This document shows, piece by piece, positions 16,022 to 24,400 of a stretch of 41,347 nt of DNA. How positions within the stretch are numbered: position 1 is the first letter of the stretch; every line of letters starts with the position of its first letter. Below the pieces are notes generated by a model that saw nothing but the letters and a program-made list of their open reading frames with translations, was not told where the DNA came from and searched no databases. The position numbers were made by a program, and so were the translations under genes. Source of the stretch: Tanticharoenia sakaeratensis NBRC 103193 (lineage in GTDB: Bacteria; Pseudomonadota; Alphaproteobacteria; Acetobacterales; Acetobacteraceae). The stretch covers positions 1 through 41,347 of the forward strand of contig NZ_BALE01000024.1 of the NCBI RefSeq assembly GCF_000963885.1, written 5' to 3'.

Positions 16022-17491
16022 TCAGAAGAATTCCACGTGGCTCTTGAAACCGAGCATGGCGGCATTGCGCAGGTTATCCTGCCCGTTCGGATTGAAATAA
16101 TATTCGAACACCGGCTGGAAGATCACGCCGCGCATGACGTGAATGGCGTAGTTGGCTTCGAGTATTTCCGCATGGCTCTGCACGCCGGTCGCGTGGTTGG
16201 GGAGTGCCTTGCCTTCTTCCAGCAGTAGCTGGTCGGTCAGCGTGACGCCCGGTGCGATGCGCGTGTAGGTGAAGGCGAGGCCGATCGTGTCGAACGGGCG
16301 TGACGGCCAGAAGCCGCGATCGAGGAACGCCACATAGCCTTCCCACTGGCGCACCGACGTATGCGGATCGTTGTAGACGACGCCGGTGAGGGCCGTGATG
16401 CCCGAGTCCTTGCCGCCGTTCTTGAAATGAACCAGCCGCTGATCGAACATTCCCCAGCTCGAATACCCCGCGCCGTGCATACGCTGGCTTCGGCCGCTCA
16501 GGGCATACAGATCGCCGAAACTGTCGAAGAGATTGTCAGGCTGCTGCTCGTCCAGCAACGATACGCCCAGCTTGTAATGACCCGGCAGGCTGCCGTTGCC
16601 GAACAGGGGCTCGACGCCGATTTCAAGCGGCACGGTGAAGCCGATGATGTTCGACCCGTTGAACTTGAAGCCTGTGCGGTGCTGCGCAACCGCGTAGACG
16701 CCATTTTCCATCGGATAGACACCGAACTGGGCATAGGTCAGGCGCGTCGGACGGAAACGTGCGCGAAAGGCCCATGTGGAAGCCGGATAGCCCGGCGAGA
16801 AATTGCTGTCGGTAATGCCCTTCGGCCGTCCGCACATGCTGTTGTTCATGAAGTTGCAGAAGAGCGAGGATGCGGCGAAATCCGAAACTTCCGGCATACG
16901 GCCGGCAGCAAGCGCAATCCGACCGCCCAGCAGCGTCTCTTCCGCATAGGCCAGAACGAGATGGACCACGACGTTGCCGCCGCCGCCGTAATCTTCGGAC
17001 GAATGGTTGAGCCAGTCGCCGAACATTCGATTCGCGGTCGTACCGTAACGGCCGACGGTGATCATGTGCGTCGCGAGACCGCGGATCCCGGCGAGCTTGT
17101 CCCAGTCGATATCCAGCTCGTCAGCATACTGGCCGGCATTGCTGGCGCCCTGCTTGTAGGACACAAAACGCGGATTGCCCTTCGTCGGCGGCGTAATGGC
17201 ACCTGCGAATTCGTTCGTGTTGTCCAGCAGAATGTTGATCCCGTGGTCGCGCAGCCACGTCTGTATCCCGAACGGATTGGTGAAGATCGCCTCGGGATGC
17301 GAGAACGGCGGCACAGTCGTTTTTGACGACGGCTTCGGAGGCAGGGGCGTGCCGACCCGGATATTCGGCGAGGAGCCGATATCGTTGTCCAGAACCTGTG
17401 CGTGAGCAGGGAGGGAAAAAATCAACGCCGCGGAGACGAAGACGGACAAGGCGGCACCCGGTCCGAAAAACCGGGGAAAACGAAAGGACAT
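16022..17491 (-). CDS. OprB-family carbohydrate porin
   Basis: Outer-membrane porin of 489 residues of the OprB carbohydrate-selective family, expected to admit glucose and related sugars into the periplasm. The signal peptide ends near PAHA-QV (about residue 31). Family features include GIQTWLRDHGINILLDNTNEF, which opens the barrel, and a DFAASSLFCNF segment, with alternating aromatic beta-strands to the end. The protein finishes with ...FKSHVEFF, a C-terminal Phe typical of outer-membrane barrels. The start is ATG 17491; a TTG two codons upstream is possible, and there is no strong RBS. It lies in the same direction as hpnN with about 98 bp between them. Confidence 0.9.
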   Translation of the reverse strand: MSFRFPRFFGPGAALSVFVSAALIFSLPAHAQVLDNDIGSSPNIRVGTPLPPKPSSKTTVPPFSHPEAIFTNPFGIQTWLRDHGINILLDNTNEFAGAITPPTKGNPRFVSYKQGASNAGQYADELDIDWDKLAGIRGLATHMITVGRYGTTANRMFGDWLNHSSEDYGGGGNVVVHLVLAYAEETLLGGRIALAAGRMPEVSDFAASSLFCNFMNNSMCGRPKGITDSNFSPGYPASTWAFRARFRPTRLTYAQFGVYPMENGVYAVAQHRTGFKFNGSNIIGFTVPLEIGVEPLFGNGSLPGHYKLGVSLLDEQQPDNLFDSFGDLYALSGRSQRMHGAGYSSWGMFDQRLVHFKNGGKDSGITALTGVVYNDPHTSVRQWEGYVAFLDRGFWPSRPFDTIGLAFTYTRIAPGVTLTDQLLLEEGKALPNHATGVQSHAEILEANYAIHVMRGVIFQPVFEYYFNPNGQDNLRNAAMLGFKSHVEFF

Positions 17492-17589
17492 GCGCAACCG
17501 TAACGAAAAAATGAGCCAGGTCGCATTTTTTTTATCAAAACACTTCGGAACTGTCCCGTCTTAGTTGCCCGGTCAACGGATTGTGAGTG

Positions 17590-20184
17590 TCACTCCGTAT
17601 CGATCGAGCGCTTCGGCAAAAGCGCGGGCACGAACAGGAGTGTCGCAAGCAGGGTGCAGCCGAGCGACATCAGCAGCAGCCGGCCCATGCTGGCCGTCCC
17701 GGGATGGGCGGAGGCCGCGAGCGAGCCGAACGCCGTGCCGGTCGTCAGCGCGGAAAACAGCACGGCCCGCGCGGTCGGGGATTCAAGCGGGCCCCGGACG
17801 CCTGCGCGCCAGTTCATGACGAAATAGATGTTGAACGACACGCCGACACCCAGGAGCAGGGGCAGGGCGATGATGTTCGCGTAATTCAGGGTCTCCGGCA
17901 CGCCCACGATGATGATCACGGTCATGAGCGAGGCAAGGACCAGCGGCGCCAGGACAAGGCTCACGTCGAGAATGCGACGCAGAGCGGCAAGCAGGATCAC
18001 CGCGATCATCACCAGCGCGGACAGGGCCGCGACCGTGAAGGCATGCGTGATGGTGTGCGCGCTTTCGGTGATCTCGATGGCGGCGCCGCCGACATCCGGA
18101 TTGACCGAACGCAGCTCGGCCACGAAGCGATGCAGAACCGAATTGGCCGACATCTGTCCCTTCGGATGGATGCTCAGAAGTGCCCGCCCGTCCGGCAGCA
18201 GATAATCGCGAGCCAGCGACAGCGGCACGTCGGCCATCGTCATGGGCTTCGGCGCAAGCACGTCGCGCAGTTCGTCGAGCTGACCCGGCAGGAAGCGCGT
18301 CAGTCGGTCGTTGGCCATCAGGATCTGCTGGTCGGGCGCCTTGGCAAGCTGCGCGAGTGCCGACTGGATCGTGCGCAGCGGGCTGTCCTGCGGCATCTTG
18401 TCGAGTACGGCACCCAGCTTCTGGGCGGCATCGCTTGCCGCTGCACGCAGGCTCGCGGCATCAGGCGGACTTGCGGGCGCACTCGGAGCGATCGTCGGCA
18501 GCAAAATGGACGCCGTGTCCTCGATCATCGCGATCTTGGTCTTCTGATCGGACGGCACCAGGGCGCCGATCCAGATCACGTTCGCAACTGACGGAAGAGC
18601 CTCCAGCTTCGCCGCCCATTCGGACGCCGTCTGCACGTTGGGTGCGAGCAGCTCCGCGCCATAGGGCGAATTGATTGGATCCGCCTCGAGAAGATGCAGG
18701 GCGCGCATCCCCTCCGAATTGGGGTTCTTGGTGTGCAACGGATCGGCATCGAAATGCAGGCGCGGAATCAGGATCAGGCCCAGAAGGGCCAGAAGGCCGA
18801 AAACGCCCAGCGTCGGCACGCGATAGCGACGCAATGCATGATCGAGCCCGCGCGCGCGCGCGAACCCCGGCGGACGATGCGCGATCCGGGCACCGCACAG
18901 GTTCAGAAGCGCGGGCAGAAGCGTCAGCGTCGTCGCGAATGCGATCAGCATGCCGAAACCCGCGATCAGGCCGAGCTGGGCAACACCGATGAAGCTCGTC
19001 GGCGTGAAGGCGAGGAAGCCCGCAGCCGTTGCCAGCGCCGCGACGAGGATCTGCTGACCGGTTTCCTCGCCGGTCCGCTCCAATGCCGTCAGCCTGTCCG
19101 GCAGGCTGCCATCGGCCAGGCGCTGCGCGCGGAACCGCACGGTGAACTGAATCGCAAAATCCACCGCGATGCCGACGAACAGGATCGCGAACGCGACCGA
19201 GATGAGATTGAGCGTGCCCACGCTCAGTGCTGCAAACCCGGTCGTCAGCACGAGCCCCGTCACGAGCGTGATCAGGATCGGCACGATTGCCCGCCAGCTC
19301 TGCACGGCCAGCACGAGCCATGCCGCAACCAGGGCGAGCGACACGATCAGGCCCAGCGTCATGCCATGGGCGACCGTCGCGAACTCCTCGTCGGAGAGCT
19401 GGACCTCGCCCGTGATCATGGCGCTTGCAACACCTTCGCGCACATAGGGCAGCGCGTTGATGGCGTGGCGCATCGCATCGGACGCGGGGCCGCCGGGCTG
19501 AAGCGAGCTGTAGTCAAGACGCGGCTTGGCCACGACGAAATGATACTGGCCCGCCATGCCCGACAGCTGGCTCGCGAGCATGTTCTGCCACGAGAGATAG
19601 GCCGGATGCCCGTCGGCTGCGGCTTTCAGGGCCGTTGCGAAGCCGTTCAGCTCGGGGCCGAAATTGGTCAGGTCAGCCTGTCCGGTCTGCAGGCCCTGCC
19701 CGATCAGGCCTAGGGTCTGGAACACACCGCGCGCCGTGGGATCGGCATTCAGGGTGCCGAGAAAGGGCTGGGCCGCGACCGTGCTGTCGAGCAGCGACTG
19801 AAGTTGCGGCTTGTCGAGGAACAGAAGGCCTTCACGCGTGATCGCCGGATCGTCGGCCGGATTGGTCACGCTCAGAAAATGCTCGTGGTCCTTGGAGAGG
19901 ACCGCCGTCAGCGCACGTGCCGTGGCCAGCCCCTCTTCGGGAATGTCGGACCGGATGACGGCCACCAGCGTGTTGTCGTTCTGGGGAAACAACTTTGTCA
20001 GCGCTGCATTGCGCTGCTTCCACGGCAGAGTGGCCGCGAACATCCCGCCCGTATCGGTCGTGACGCCGAGATGCGCCACGCCGCCCCAGATGCTGCCAAG
20101 CGCCAGGACCGCGAAAACGAGGATGGTGACTGCGAAGCGACGGCTGCACAGCGCGACGATACGACCGATCAGGGAAGCAAGCAT
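17590..20184 (-). CDS. hpnN: HpnN-type hopanoid-associated RND (MMPL) transporter
   Basis: An 864-residue inner-membrane RND/MMPL transporter. It has the two-fold plan of helix 1, a large periplasmic loop and helices 2-6, repeated. IAVDFAIQFTVRFR in the first half and VGVSFNIYFVMNWRAG in the second correspond to the characteristic transmembrane-4 regions. The opening TDTGGMFAATLPWKQR and the segment around FPQNDNTLVAVI are typical of HpnN, which moves hopanoids towards the outer membrane in hopanoid-producing Alphaproteobacteria. The other hpn genes are not in this window. The ATG at 20184 has no visible SD sequence. An alternative is a generic MMPL lipid exporter, but the overall match favours HpnN. 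Confidence 0.87.
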   Translation of the reverse strand: MLASLIGRIVALCSRRFAVTILVFAVLALGSIWGGVAHLGVTTDTGGMFAATLPWKQRNAALTKLFPQNDNTLVAVIRSDIPEEGLATARALTAVLSKDHEHFLSVTNPADDPAITREGLLFLDKPQLQSLLDSTVAAQPFLGTLNADPTARGVFQTLGLIGQGLQTGQADLTNFGPELNGFATALKAAADGHPAYLSWQNMLASQLSGMAGQYHFVVAKPRLDYSSLQPGGPASDAMRHAINALPYVREGVASAMITGEVQLSDEEFATVAHGMTLGLIVSLALVAAWLVLAVQSWRAIVPILITLVTGLVLTTGFAALSVGTLNLISVAFAILFVGIAVDFAIQFTVRFRAQRLADGSLPDRLTALERTGEETGQQILVAALATAAGFLAFTPTSFIGVAQLGLIAGFGMLIAFATTLTLLPALLNLCGARIAHRPPGFARARGLDHALRRYRVPTLGVFGLLALLGLILIPRLHFDADPLHTKNPNSEGMRALHLLEADPINSPYGAELLAPNVQTASEWAAKLEALPSVANVIWIGALVPSDQKTKIAMIEDTASILLPTIAPSAPASPPDAASLRAAASDAAQKLGAVLDKMPQDSPLRTIQSALAQLAKAPDQQILMANDRLTRFLPGQLDELRDVLAPKPMTMADVPLSLARDYLLPDGRALLSIHPKGQMSANSVLHRFVAELRSVNPDVGGAAIEITESAHTITHAFTVAALSALVMIAVILLAALRRILDVSLVLAPLVLASLMTVIIIVGVPETLNYANIIALPLLLGVGVSFNIYFVMNWRAGVRGPLESPTARAVLFSALTTGTAFGSLAASAHPGTASMGRLLLMSLGCTLLATLLFVPALLPKRSIDTE

Positions 20185-20298
20185 CAGGAAGAGGACGATC
20201 CGGCAACGTTTGTATGGATGGCGTCGTAGCCCATGCGCCCTCGATTGCCGGTACGCAAGCGGTCAAATCCGCGAAAGGATCACAAGACCCATGGGGAA

Positions 20299-20324
20299 AC
20301 CGGCATTCCCCGAGGAACGCCGGT
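20299..20324 (-). terminator. Hairpin downstream of the entericidin-like gene
   Basis: ACCGGC...GCCGGT outer arms plus TTCC/GGAA inner arms close on a CCGA tetraloop, interrupted by one A-C mismatch. On the minus strand it sits 28 bases after the lipoprotein stop codon and is followed by TTTCCCC. A likely terminator. Confidence 0.5.
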
Positions 20325-20351
20325 CTCTCGAATGGGAGGCGCCGTCGATCC

Positions 20352-20558
20352 TCAGTTCGACGAGGCACCCGTGCCGCGCGCGATCGAGCCCTGCGCGCTC
20401 GAAGCGCCACGAGACATGTCGTGGCCGACGGAGCTCACGTCCTGGCCGGCACCGCGCATGGTATTGCAGGCTGAAAGTCCTGCCGTTCCCGCCAATGCCG
20501 CAAGCAGGGTCATGGCCCGCAAGGCATTGATGCGCGACGTGGTGGTCTTGGTCGTCAT
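20352..20558 (-). CDS. Entericidin A/B-like small lipoprotein
   Basis: A 68-residue lipoprotein precursor. A basic Thr-rich start is followed by a hydrophobic stretch and the lipobox GLSAC (Cys31). The mature part is short and rich in Gly, Ser and Ala: NTMRGAGQDVSSVGHDMS, then GASS repeats. The pattern NT..GAG.DV...G..M matches entericidin-family proteins, small envelope lipoproteins linked to stress and stationary phase in enterobacteria; their role here is unknown. The AGGA ribosome site 9 nt ahead of the ATG at 20558 fixes the start. It is divergent from the photolyase gene. Confidence 0.85.
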   Translation of the reverse strand: MTTKTTTSRINALRAMTLLAALAGTAGLSACNTMRGAGQDVSSVGHDMSRGASSAQGSIARGTGASSN

Positions 20559-20720
20559 GACGATTTTCCTCGAAACGAAACCGCCCGTTCGTGGCCGATC
20601 GGCACACGGTCGTTGGGGGTGCGGTCTGAACTCGGCGCGATGATCAAAGTTCATGCACATATTGCGGATGTGCTCATGCATGCCGCGCATGCACACTATT
20701 GCTTGAGGACCCCATCCCGC

Positions 20721-22172
20721 ATGGCACGACACCACCAGGACCGTTCCGGACACGACTCGCCTGTCATCGTCTGGTTCCGAGAAGATCTGCGTCTGGGCGA
20801 CCACCCCGCGCTGCACGATGCGGCGGCGACTGGCCGTCCCGTGATCTGCGTCTGGGTGCTCGACGAGAAGACCGGGCGCGCCCCGGGTGGGGCCGCGCGC
20901 TGGTTTCTCGCGGGCGCGCTCGAATCCCTGCGCGACGATCTGGCCCACCATGACGTGCCGCTTGCGATCCTGTCCGGCGATGCACAGACGCTGATCACTG
21001 ATCTGGCCCGCCGATGCAAAGCAGGTGACGTCTTCTGGAACGACCGCGTCGAACCGGATCAGGCGGCACAGGACGACCGGATCGAGAAGGCGCTGGAACA
21101 GGACGATATCGCCGTCCATCGCAGCATGGCCATGCTGCTGCGGAGGCCCGGGGTGCTGAAGACGAACGGCGGCAAGCACTATCAGGTCTTCGGCGCCTAC
21201 TGGCGGGCAGCCGGCAGTGCAGGCGACCCGCCGGATCCGCTGCCGGCACCGCGCAAGCTTCAGGGCGCGCGACTGCCGCATCTCGATGCGAACATCATTC
21301 TGGATCCGGCCTCCCTGCGTCCGTCCCATCCTGACTGGGCCGGCGGCCTTGCAGAGACGTGGGAGCCGACCGAGGACGCGGCGACCGAGCGCCTCGCACA
21401 TTTCGCAAGACACGAACTCTCCGACTATGACGGACGTCGGGACGATCTGGCAGCAGGCGGCACGTCTCGCCTCTCGGCCGATCTGCGCCACGGGCTGATC
21501 TCGCCCCGGCAGGTCTGGCAGGCGACGCAATCGACCCGGGCGCGGGCCTCCGGCTTCCTGTCCGAGCTCGGATGGCGCGAATTTTCCTACGATACGCTGG
21601 CCCGCACGCCGGATCTCGCATCCAGCAACCTGCGCGACCGGTTCGACCATGTGAAATGGCGTCGGGCGCCTGCCGAACTGAAAGCGTGGCAGCAGGGACG
21701 CACGGGCGTTCCGATCGTGGATGCGGCCATGCGGCAGCTCTGGCAGACGGGCTGGATGCACAACCGGGCGCGGATGATTGTCGCATCCTTTCTGGTCAAG
21801 CATCTGCTGATCGACTGGCGCGCCGGCGAGCAGTGGTTCTGGGATACGCTGGTCGATGCGGATCCGGCCAACAACCCGGTCAACTGGCAGTGGGTCGCGG
21901 GCTCGGGGATCGAGGCGACACCGTTCTTCCGGATCTTCAATCCGGTGCTGCAGGCCGGGAAGTTCGATCGGTCCGGCGAATATGTGCGCACCTTCGTGCC
22001 GGAAATCGCAAAACTTCCCGATCGCGCGCTGCAAACGCCGTGGGAGCAACCGGACGACGTGCTGTCGCGAGCCGGCATCACATTGGACAAGACCTATCCG
22101 CGCCCGATCGTCGATCTCAAGGGCGGGCGTGAACGCGCGCTCGAGGCTTACAAGAACACCGAGCCTGCCTGA
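20721..22172 (+). CDS. phrB: Deoxyribodipyrimidine photolyase
   Basis: A 483-residue DNA photolyase that repairs cyclobutane pyrimidine dimers with light, using FAD and an antenna chromophore. The N-terminal alpha/beta domain starts at VIVWFREDLRLGDHPAL (about 15-31). The C-terminal FAD domain has SELGWREFSY, TGVPIVDAAMRQLWQTGWMHNRARM (here described as the conserved GxPxVDAxMRxLxxTGWMHNRxRM block) and WQWVAGSGIEATPFFRIFNP. The length and motifs fit class I CPD photolyases. The start is ATG 20721 with GAGGA 11 nt upstream; a longer frame from 20613 adds an unrelated His-rich leader and was not chosen. The stop is 6 bases before the end of the convergent 203-aa gene. Confidence 0.93.
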   Translation: MARHHQDRSGHDSPVIVWFREDLRLGDHPALHDAAATGRPVICVWVLDEKTGRAPGGAARWFLAGALESLRDDLAHHDVPLAILSGDAQTLITDLARRCKAGDVFWNDRVEPDQAAQDDRIEKALEQDDIAVHRSMAMLLRRPGVLKTNGGKHYQVFGAYWRAAGSAGDPPDPLPAPRKLQGARLPHLDANIILDPASLRPSHPDWAGGLAETWEPTEDAATERLAHFARHELSDYDGRRDDLAAGGTSRLSADLRHGLISPRQVWQATQSTRARASGFLSELGWREFSYDTLARTPDLASSNLRDRFDHVKWRRAPAELKAWQQGRTGVPIVDAAMRQLWQTGWMHNRARMIVASFLVKHLLIDWRAGEQWFWDTLVDADPANNPVNWQWVAGSGIEATPFFRIFNPVLQAGKFDRSGEYVRTFVPEIAKLPDRALQTPWEQPDDVLSRAGITLDKTYPRPIVDLKGGRERALEAYKNTEPA

Positions 22173-22178
22173 TTCCGG

Positions 22179-22790
22179 TCAGAGCCTGCGCACCGTGATC
22201 CGGCGCGCGGGCTCGCTTGCAAGCTCGATCGCAAGATCGGTGCCCGAGGCGAGGCCGGCGACCTGCTCCAGTGCGGGCCGCATCGCTACCACCGGCACGC
22301 AGATGTCGCCGATCTCGCAGCGGATCTCCGGGATGATACCCAAGGGCGGCAGGCTCTGCCCGTCTTCATCGCGGATTTCGCTCAGATGCGGCTGGGCGAG
22401 GATCAGGATGCCATGCAGCATGGGTTCCGAGATGATCGCAAAGCGCTCCCACCCTGCCAGCACATTGCTGCCGAGTTCGAACGGTCCCATGTTGACGCTC
22501 TTGGCATACGGACCGGCGCGGCCCGCGCGCTCCGCTTCCTCGTCGCGCAGACCCACGAGACCGTCACCCGTCTCGATCGCCGTCAGACGCGGCAGCGGGC
22601 TGGGCAGCGAAACCGTCTTGCGCAGGTCGATCGGCATCGGGCGCTGCTCCGGATCCTCGCACGTGAACCAGATGCCGGGATAGCGATCGACGGTGATATC
22701 CTGCATCACCAGACGGTCCTGGACCGGATCATGATCCATGACGCGCCCGTGCCAGTCCATCAGCCAGTAACGCGGTCCGGTGTCGCTCAT
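22179..22790 (-). CDS. Conserved-looking protein of unknown function, coupled to mutY
   Basis: A 203-residue protein that I do not recognise. It has no signal peptide, no membrane segment and only a few cysteines. It begins MSDTGPRYWLMDWHGR and has an acidic, beta-rich composition with recurring short hydrophobic strands (GIWFTCE, HGILILAQP, CVPVVAM). Codon use matches its neighbours, so it looks native. The ATG overlaps the mutY stop as ATGA (22787-22790), and so it is very probably made from the mutY transcript. A lineage-specific protein of Acetobacteraceae is the safest description; a link to DNA repair is suggested only by position. Confidence 0.7.
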   Translation of the reverse strand: MSDTGPRYWLMDWHGRVMDHDPVQDRLVMQDITVDRYPGIWFTCEDPEQRPMPIDLRKTVSLPSPLPRLTAIETGDGLVGLRDEEAERAGRAGPYAKSVNMGPFELGSNVLAGWERFAIISEPMLHGILILAQPHLSEIRDEDGQSLPPLGIIPEIRCEIGDICVPVVAMRPALEQVAGLASGTDLAIELASEPARRITVRRL

Positions 22791-23872
22791 TCTCGAGATC
22801 CTGTTTCCCTGCCGTCCAGTTCTATGCATTTGCGCATGACCGACGGCAACGCATGACGGGCGAGTCCGGTCTCATCCGCAGCGAACCCGTCACGCAACGC
22901 ACTGAAATCCTGAACGTCGGCTGCAACCACGATGATCGTCAGCGCGAAATGGGTGAATACGTGGCGCACCGTTCCAACCACGCGCCATTGCGCCGCGAGA
23001 GGCGCGAACGGCAGCGCGTCCTGTCCATTGCCGGTGGTGCCGGGGACGTTCCACGGCGCATCGGTCCACGGCGTGCCCGGCAGTTCCGTCATGCCGCCGA
23101 GCAGGCCCCGGTCGGGACGGGTCCGCAGCCAGATCGCGCCGGCCCGGTCGCGCAGCAGGAAGTGCACGCCATGGCGCTCCGGCTTGACGGCCTTTGGCGC
23201 CCGGACCGGCAATCGCTCCGGCGCGCCCGTCGCGGCACCGTCGCAGGATGGGCGCCAGGGGCACAGCGCGCAGAGCGGGCGGCGGGGCGTGCAGATCGTG
23301 GCGCCAAGGTCGAACAGCGCCTGCGCAAAGTCCGAAGCCCGCGCCTGCGCCTCAGGTGCTGCATTCAACGTGGCCGCCTTCGCTGCCAGCGTGCGCCGGG
23401 CACCGGGCAGCGGGGCATCGATTGCGAACAATCGTGCCGTGACGCGCTCGACATTGCCGTCAACCGGTACGACCGGCAGACCGAAGGCAATGGCACCCAC
23501 GGCGCGTGCGGTATACTCGCCGATGCCGGGCAGGGCGCGCAGGCCTTCGAGATCGCGCGGGAATGCGCCCCCCAGAGCCGTCACCGCCTTGGCGCACGCA
23601 TGCAGGTTGCGGGCGCGGGCGTAATACCCGAGGCCCGCCCATGCGGACATGACCTGCCCGGCCGGTGCCGCGGCCAAGGCCTCGACATCGGGGAACAGGG
23701 CGAGGAACCTGTCGAAATACGGTTTGACGGCGGCAACCGTCGTCTGCTGAAGCATGATTTCGCTGAGCCAGACCCGATAGGGGTCGGGCATCTCGCCCGG
23801 AAGGGCACGCCACGGCATGATGCGGCGATGCCGGTCATACCAGGCCAGCAGGTCTGAACCAGAAGGAAGCAC
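22787..23872 (-). CDS. mutY: A/G-specific adenine DNA glycosylase MutY
   Basis: Removes adenine mispaired with 8-oxoguanine. The 361-residue protein shows SEIMLQQTTV with catalytic Glu38, the helix-hairpin-helix LPGIGEYTARA (about 114-124), and VDGNVERV with Asp138. The 4Fe-4S cluster ligands are C-x6-C-x2-C-x5-C at 194, 201, 204 and 210. The C-terminus carries the MutT-like domain that reads the 8-oxoG strand (GLLGGMTELPGTPW and VRHVFTHF). The start is taken as GTG 23872, just ahead of LPSGSDLLAWYDRHRR; no SD sequence is visible. The divergent DUF721 gene begins only 10 bases away at 23882, so the two 5-prime ends share or interleave their promoters. Confidence 0.92.
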   Translation of the reverse strand: MLPSGSDLLAWYDRHRRIMPWRALPGEMPDPYRVWLSEIMLQQTTVAAVKPYFDRFLALFPDVEALAAAPAGQVMSAWAGLGYYARARNLHACAKAVTALGGAFPRDLEGLRALPGIGEYTARAVGAIAFGLPVVPVDGNVERVTARLFAIDAPLPGARRTLAAKAATLNAAPEAQARASDFAQALFDLGATICTPRRPLCALCPWRPSCDGAATGAPERLPVRAPKAVKPERHGVHFLLRDRAGAIWLRTRPDRGLLGGMTELPGTPWTDAPWNVPGTTGNGQDALPFAPLAAQWRVVGTVRHVFTHFALTIIVVAADVQDFSALRDGFAADETGLARHALPSVMRKCIELDGRETGSRE

Positions 23873-23881
23873 GTCCGGGGT

Positions 23882-24400
23882 ATGGCCAAGCGCGTGGCAA
23901 ATCGCAAGGCGTCGGGAAAGGGCGGAGGCGGTGATGCCTCCGATGCTGCATGGACGGCGCGGCGCACAGGTGTTGCGCGCACGCTCGGCGCGCTCCTGCC
24001 GAAAGTCACCGAAAGCGCCTTTCGCAAGCGCCCGGCCGCATCCGGACGGCTGGCGCTGGACTGGGGGATCATCGCGGGGCCGAAACTTTCGGCGGTCACC
24101 GAACCGCGCCGTCTGAGCGCGGGGACGCTCACGCTCGCCTGCTCCGGTCCCATGGCGCTGGAACTCCAGCATCTCAGCCCGCAGATCATCGCGCGCGTGA
24201 ACCGGCATTTCGGACAGACCATCGTCGAGCGCCTGCGCTTCGTGCAGGACGCGACCCTGCCTCTGCCGCGTACGGCACGCCCGGCCCCGGCGGAGCCGGT
24301 CGCGGTCGACGGCGTGGATGATCCGGCGCTGGCCGAGGCGTTGGGACGGTTGGGCGCGCGGATTGCCGCGCGCGCGGCATCAGCCCGACGGAAGCGCTAG
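23882..24400 (+). CDS. DUF721 (DciA-like) protein
   Basis: A 172-residue basic protein with a DUF721 domain. The central part RLALDWGIIAGPKLSAVTEP...GTLTLACSGPMALELQHLSPQIIARVN follows the family pattern of a W-x3-AG-x4-H/S-T-P block and an ELQ..SP.I..RIN block. DUF721 proteins include DciA, the widespread loader of the DnaB replicative helicase, so a role in replication initiation is plausible. The N-terminus is a disordered Lys/Arg/Gly stretch. An AAGGAAG sequence inside the mutY 5-prime end may serve as RBS. It overlaps the 3-prime end of nadE by 21 bases tail to tail. In many Alphaproteobacteria a similar gene also neighbours mutY. Confidence 0.82.
   Translation: MAKRVANRKASGKGGGGDASDAAWTARRTGVARTLGALLPKVTESAFRKRPAASGRLALDWGIIAGPKLSAVTEPRRLSAGTLTLACSGPMALELQHLSPQIIARVNRHFGQTIVERLRFVQDATLPLPRTARPAPAEPVAVDGVDDPALAEALGRLGARIAARAASARRKR

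Noticed and set aside
20640-20700. Repeated CATGCA/TGCATG words between the entericidin-like gene and photolyase
   Set aside because: Several overlapping partial palindromes, none extended or regular enough to support an operator or repeat call.
20559-22049. Long minus-strand extension upstream of the entericidin-like lipoprotein, antisense to the photolyase
   Set aside because: The lipoprotein has its own ATG, signal peptide and ribosome site at 20558; the upstream part is a shadow of the photolyase gene.
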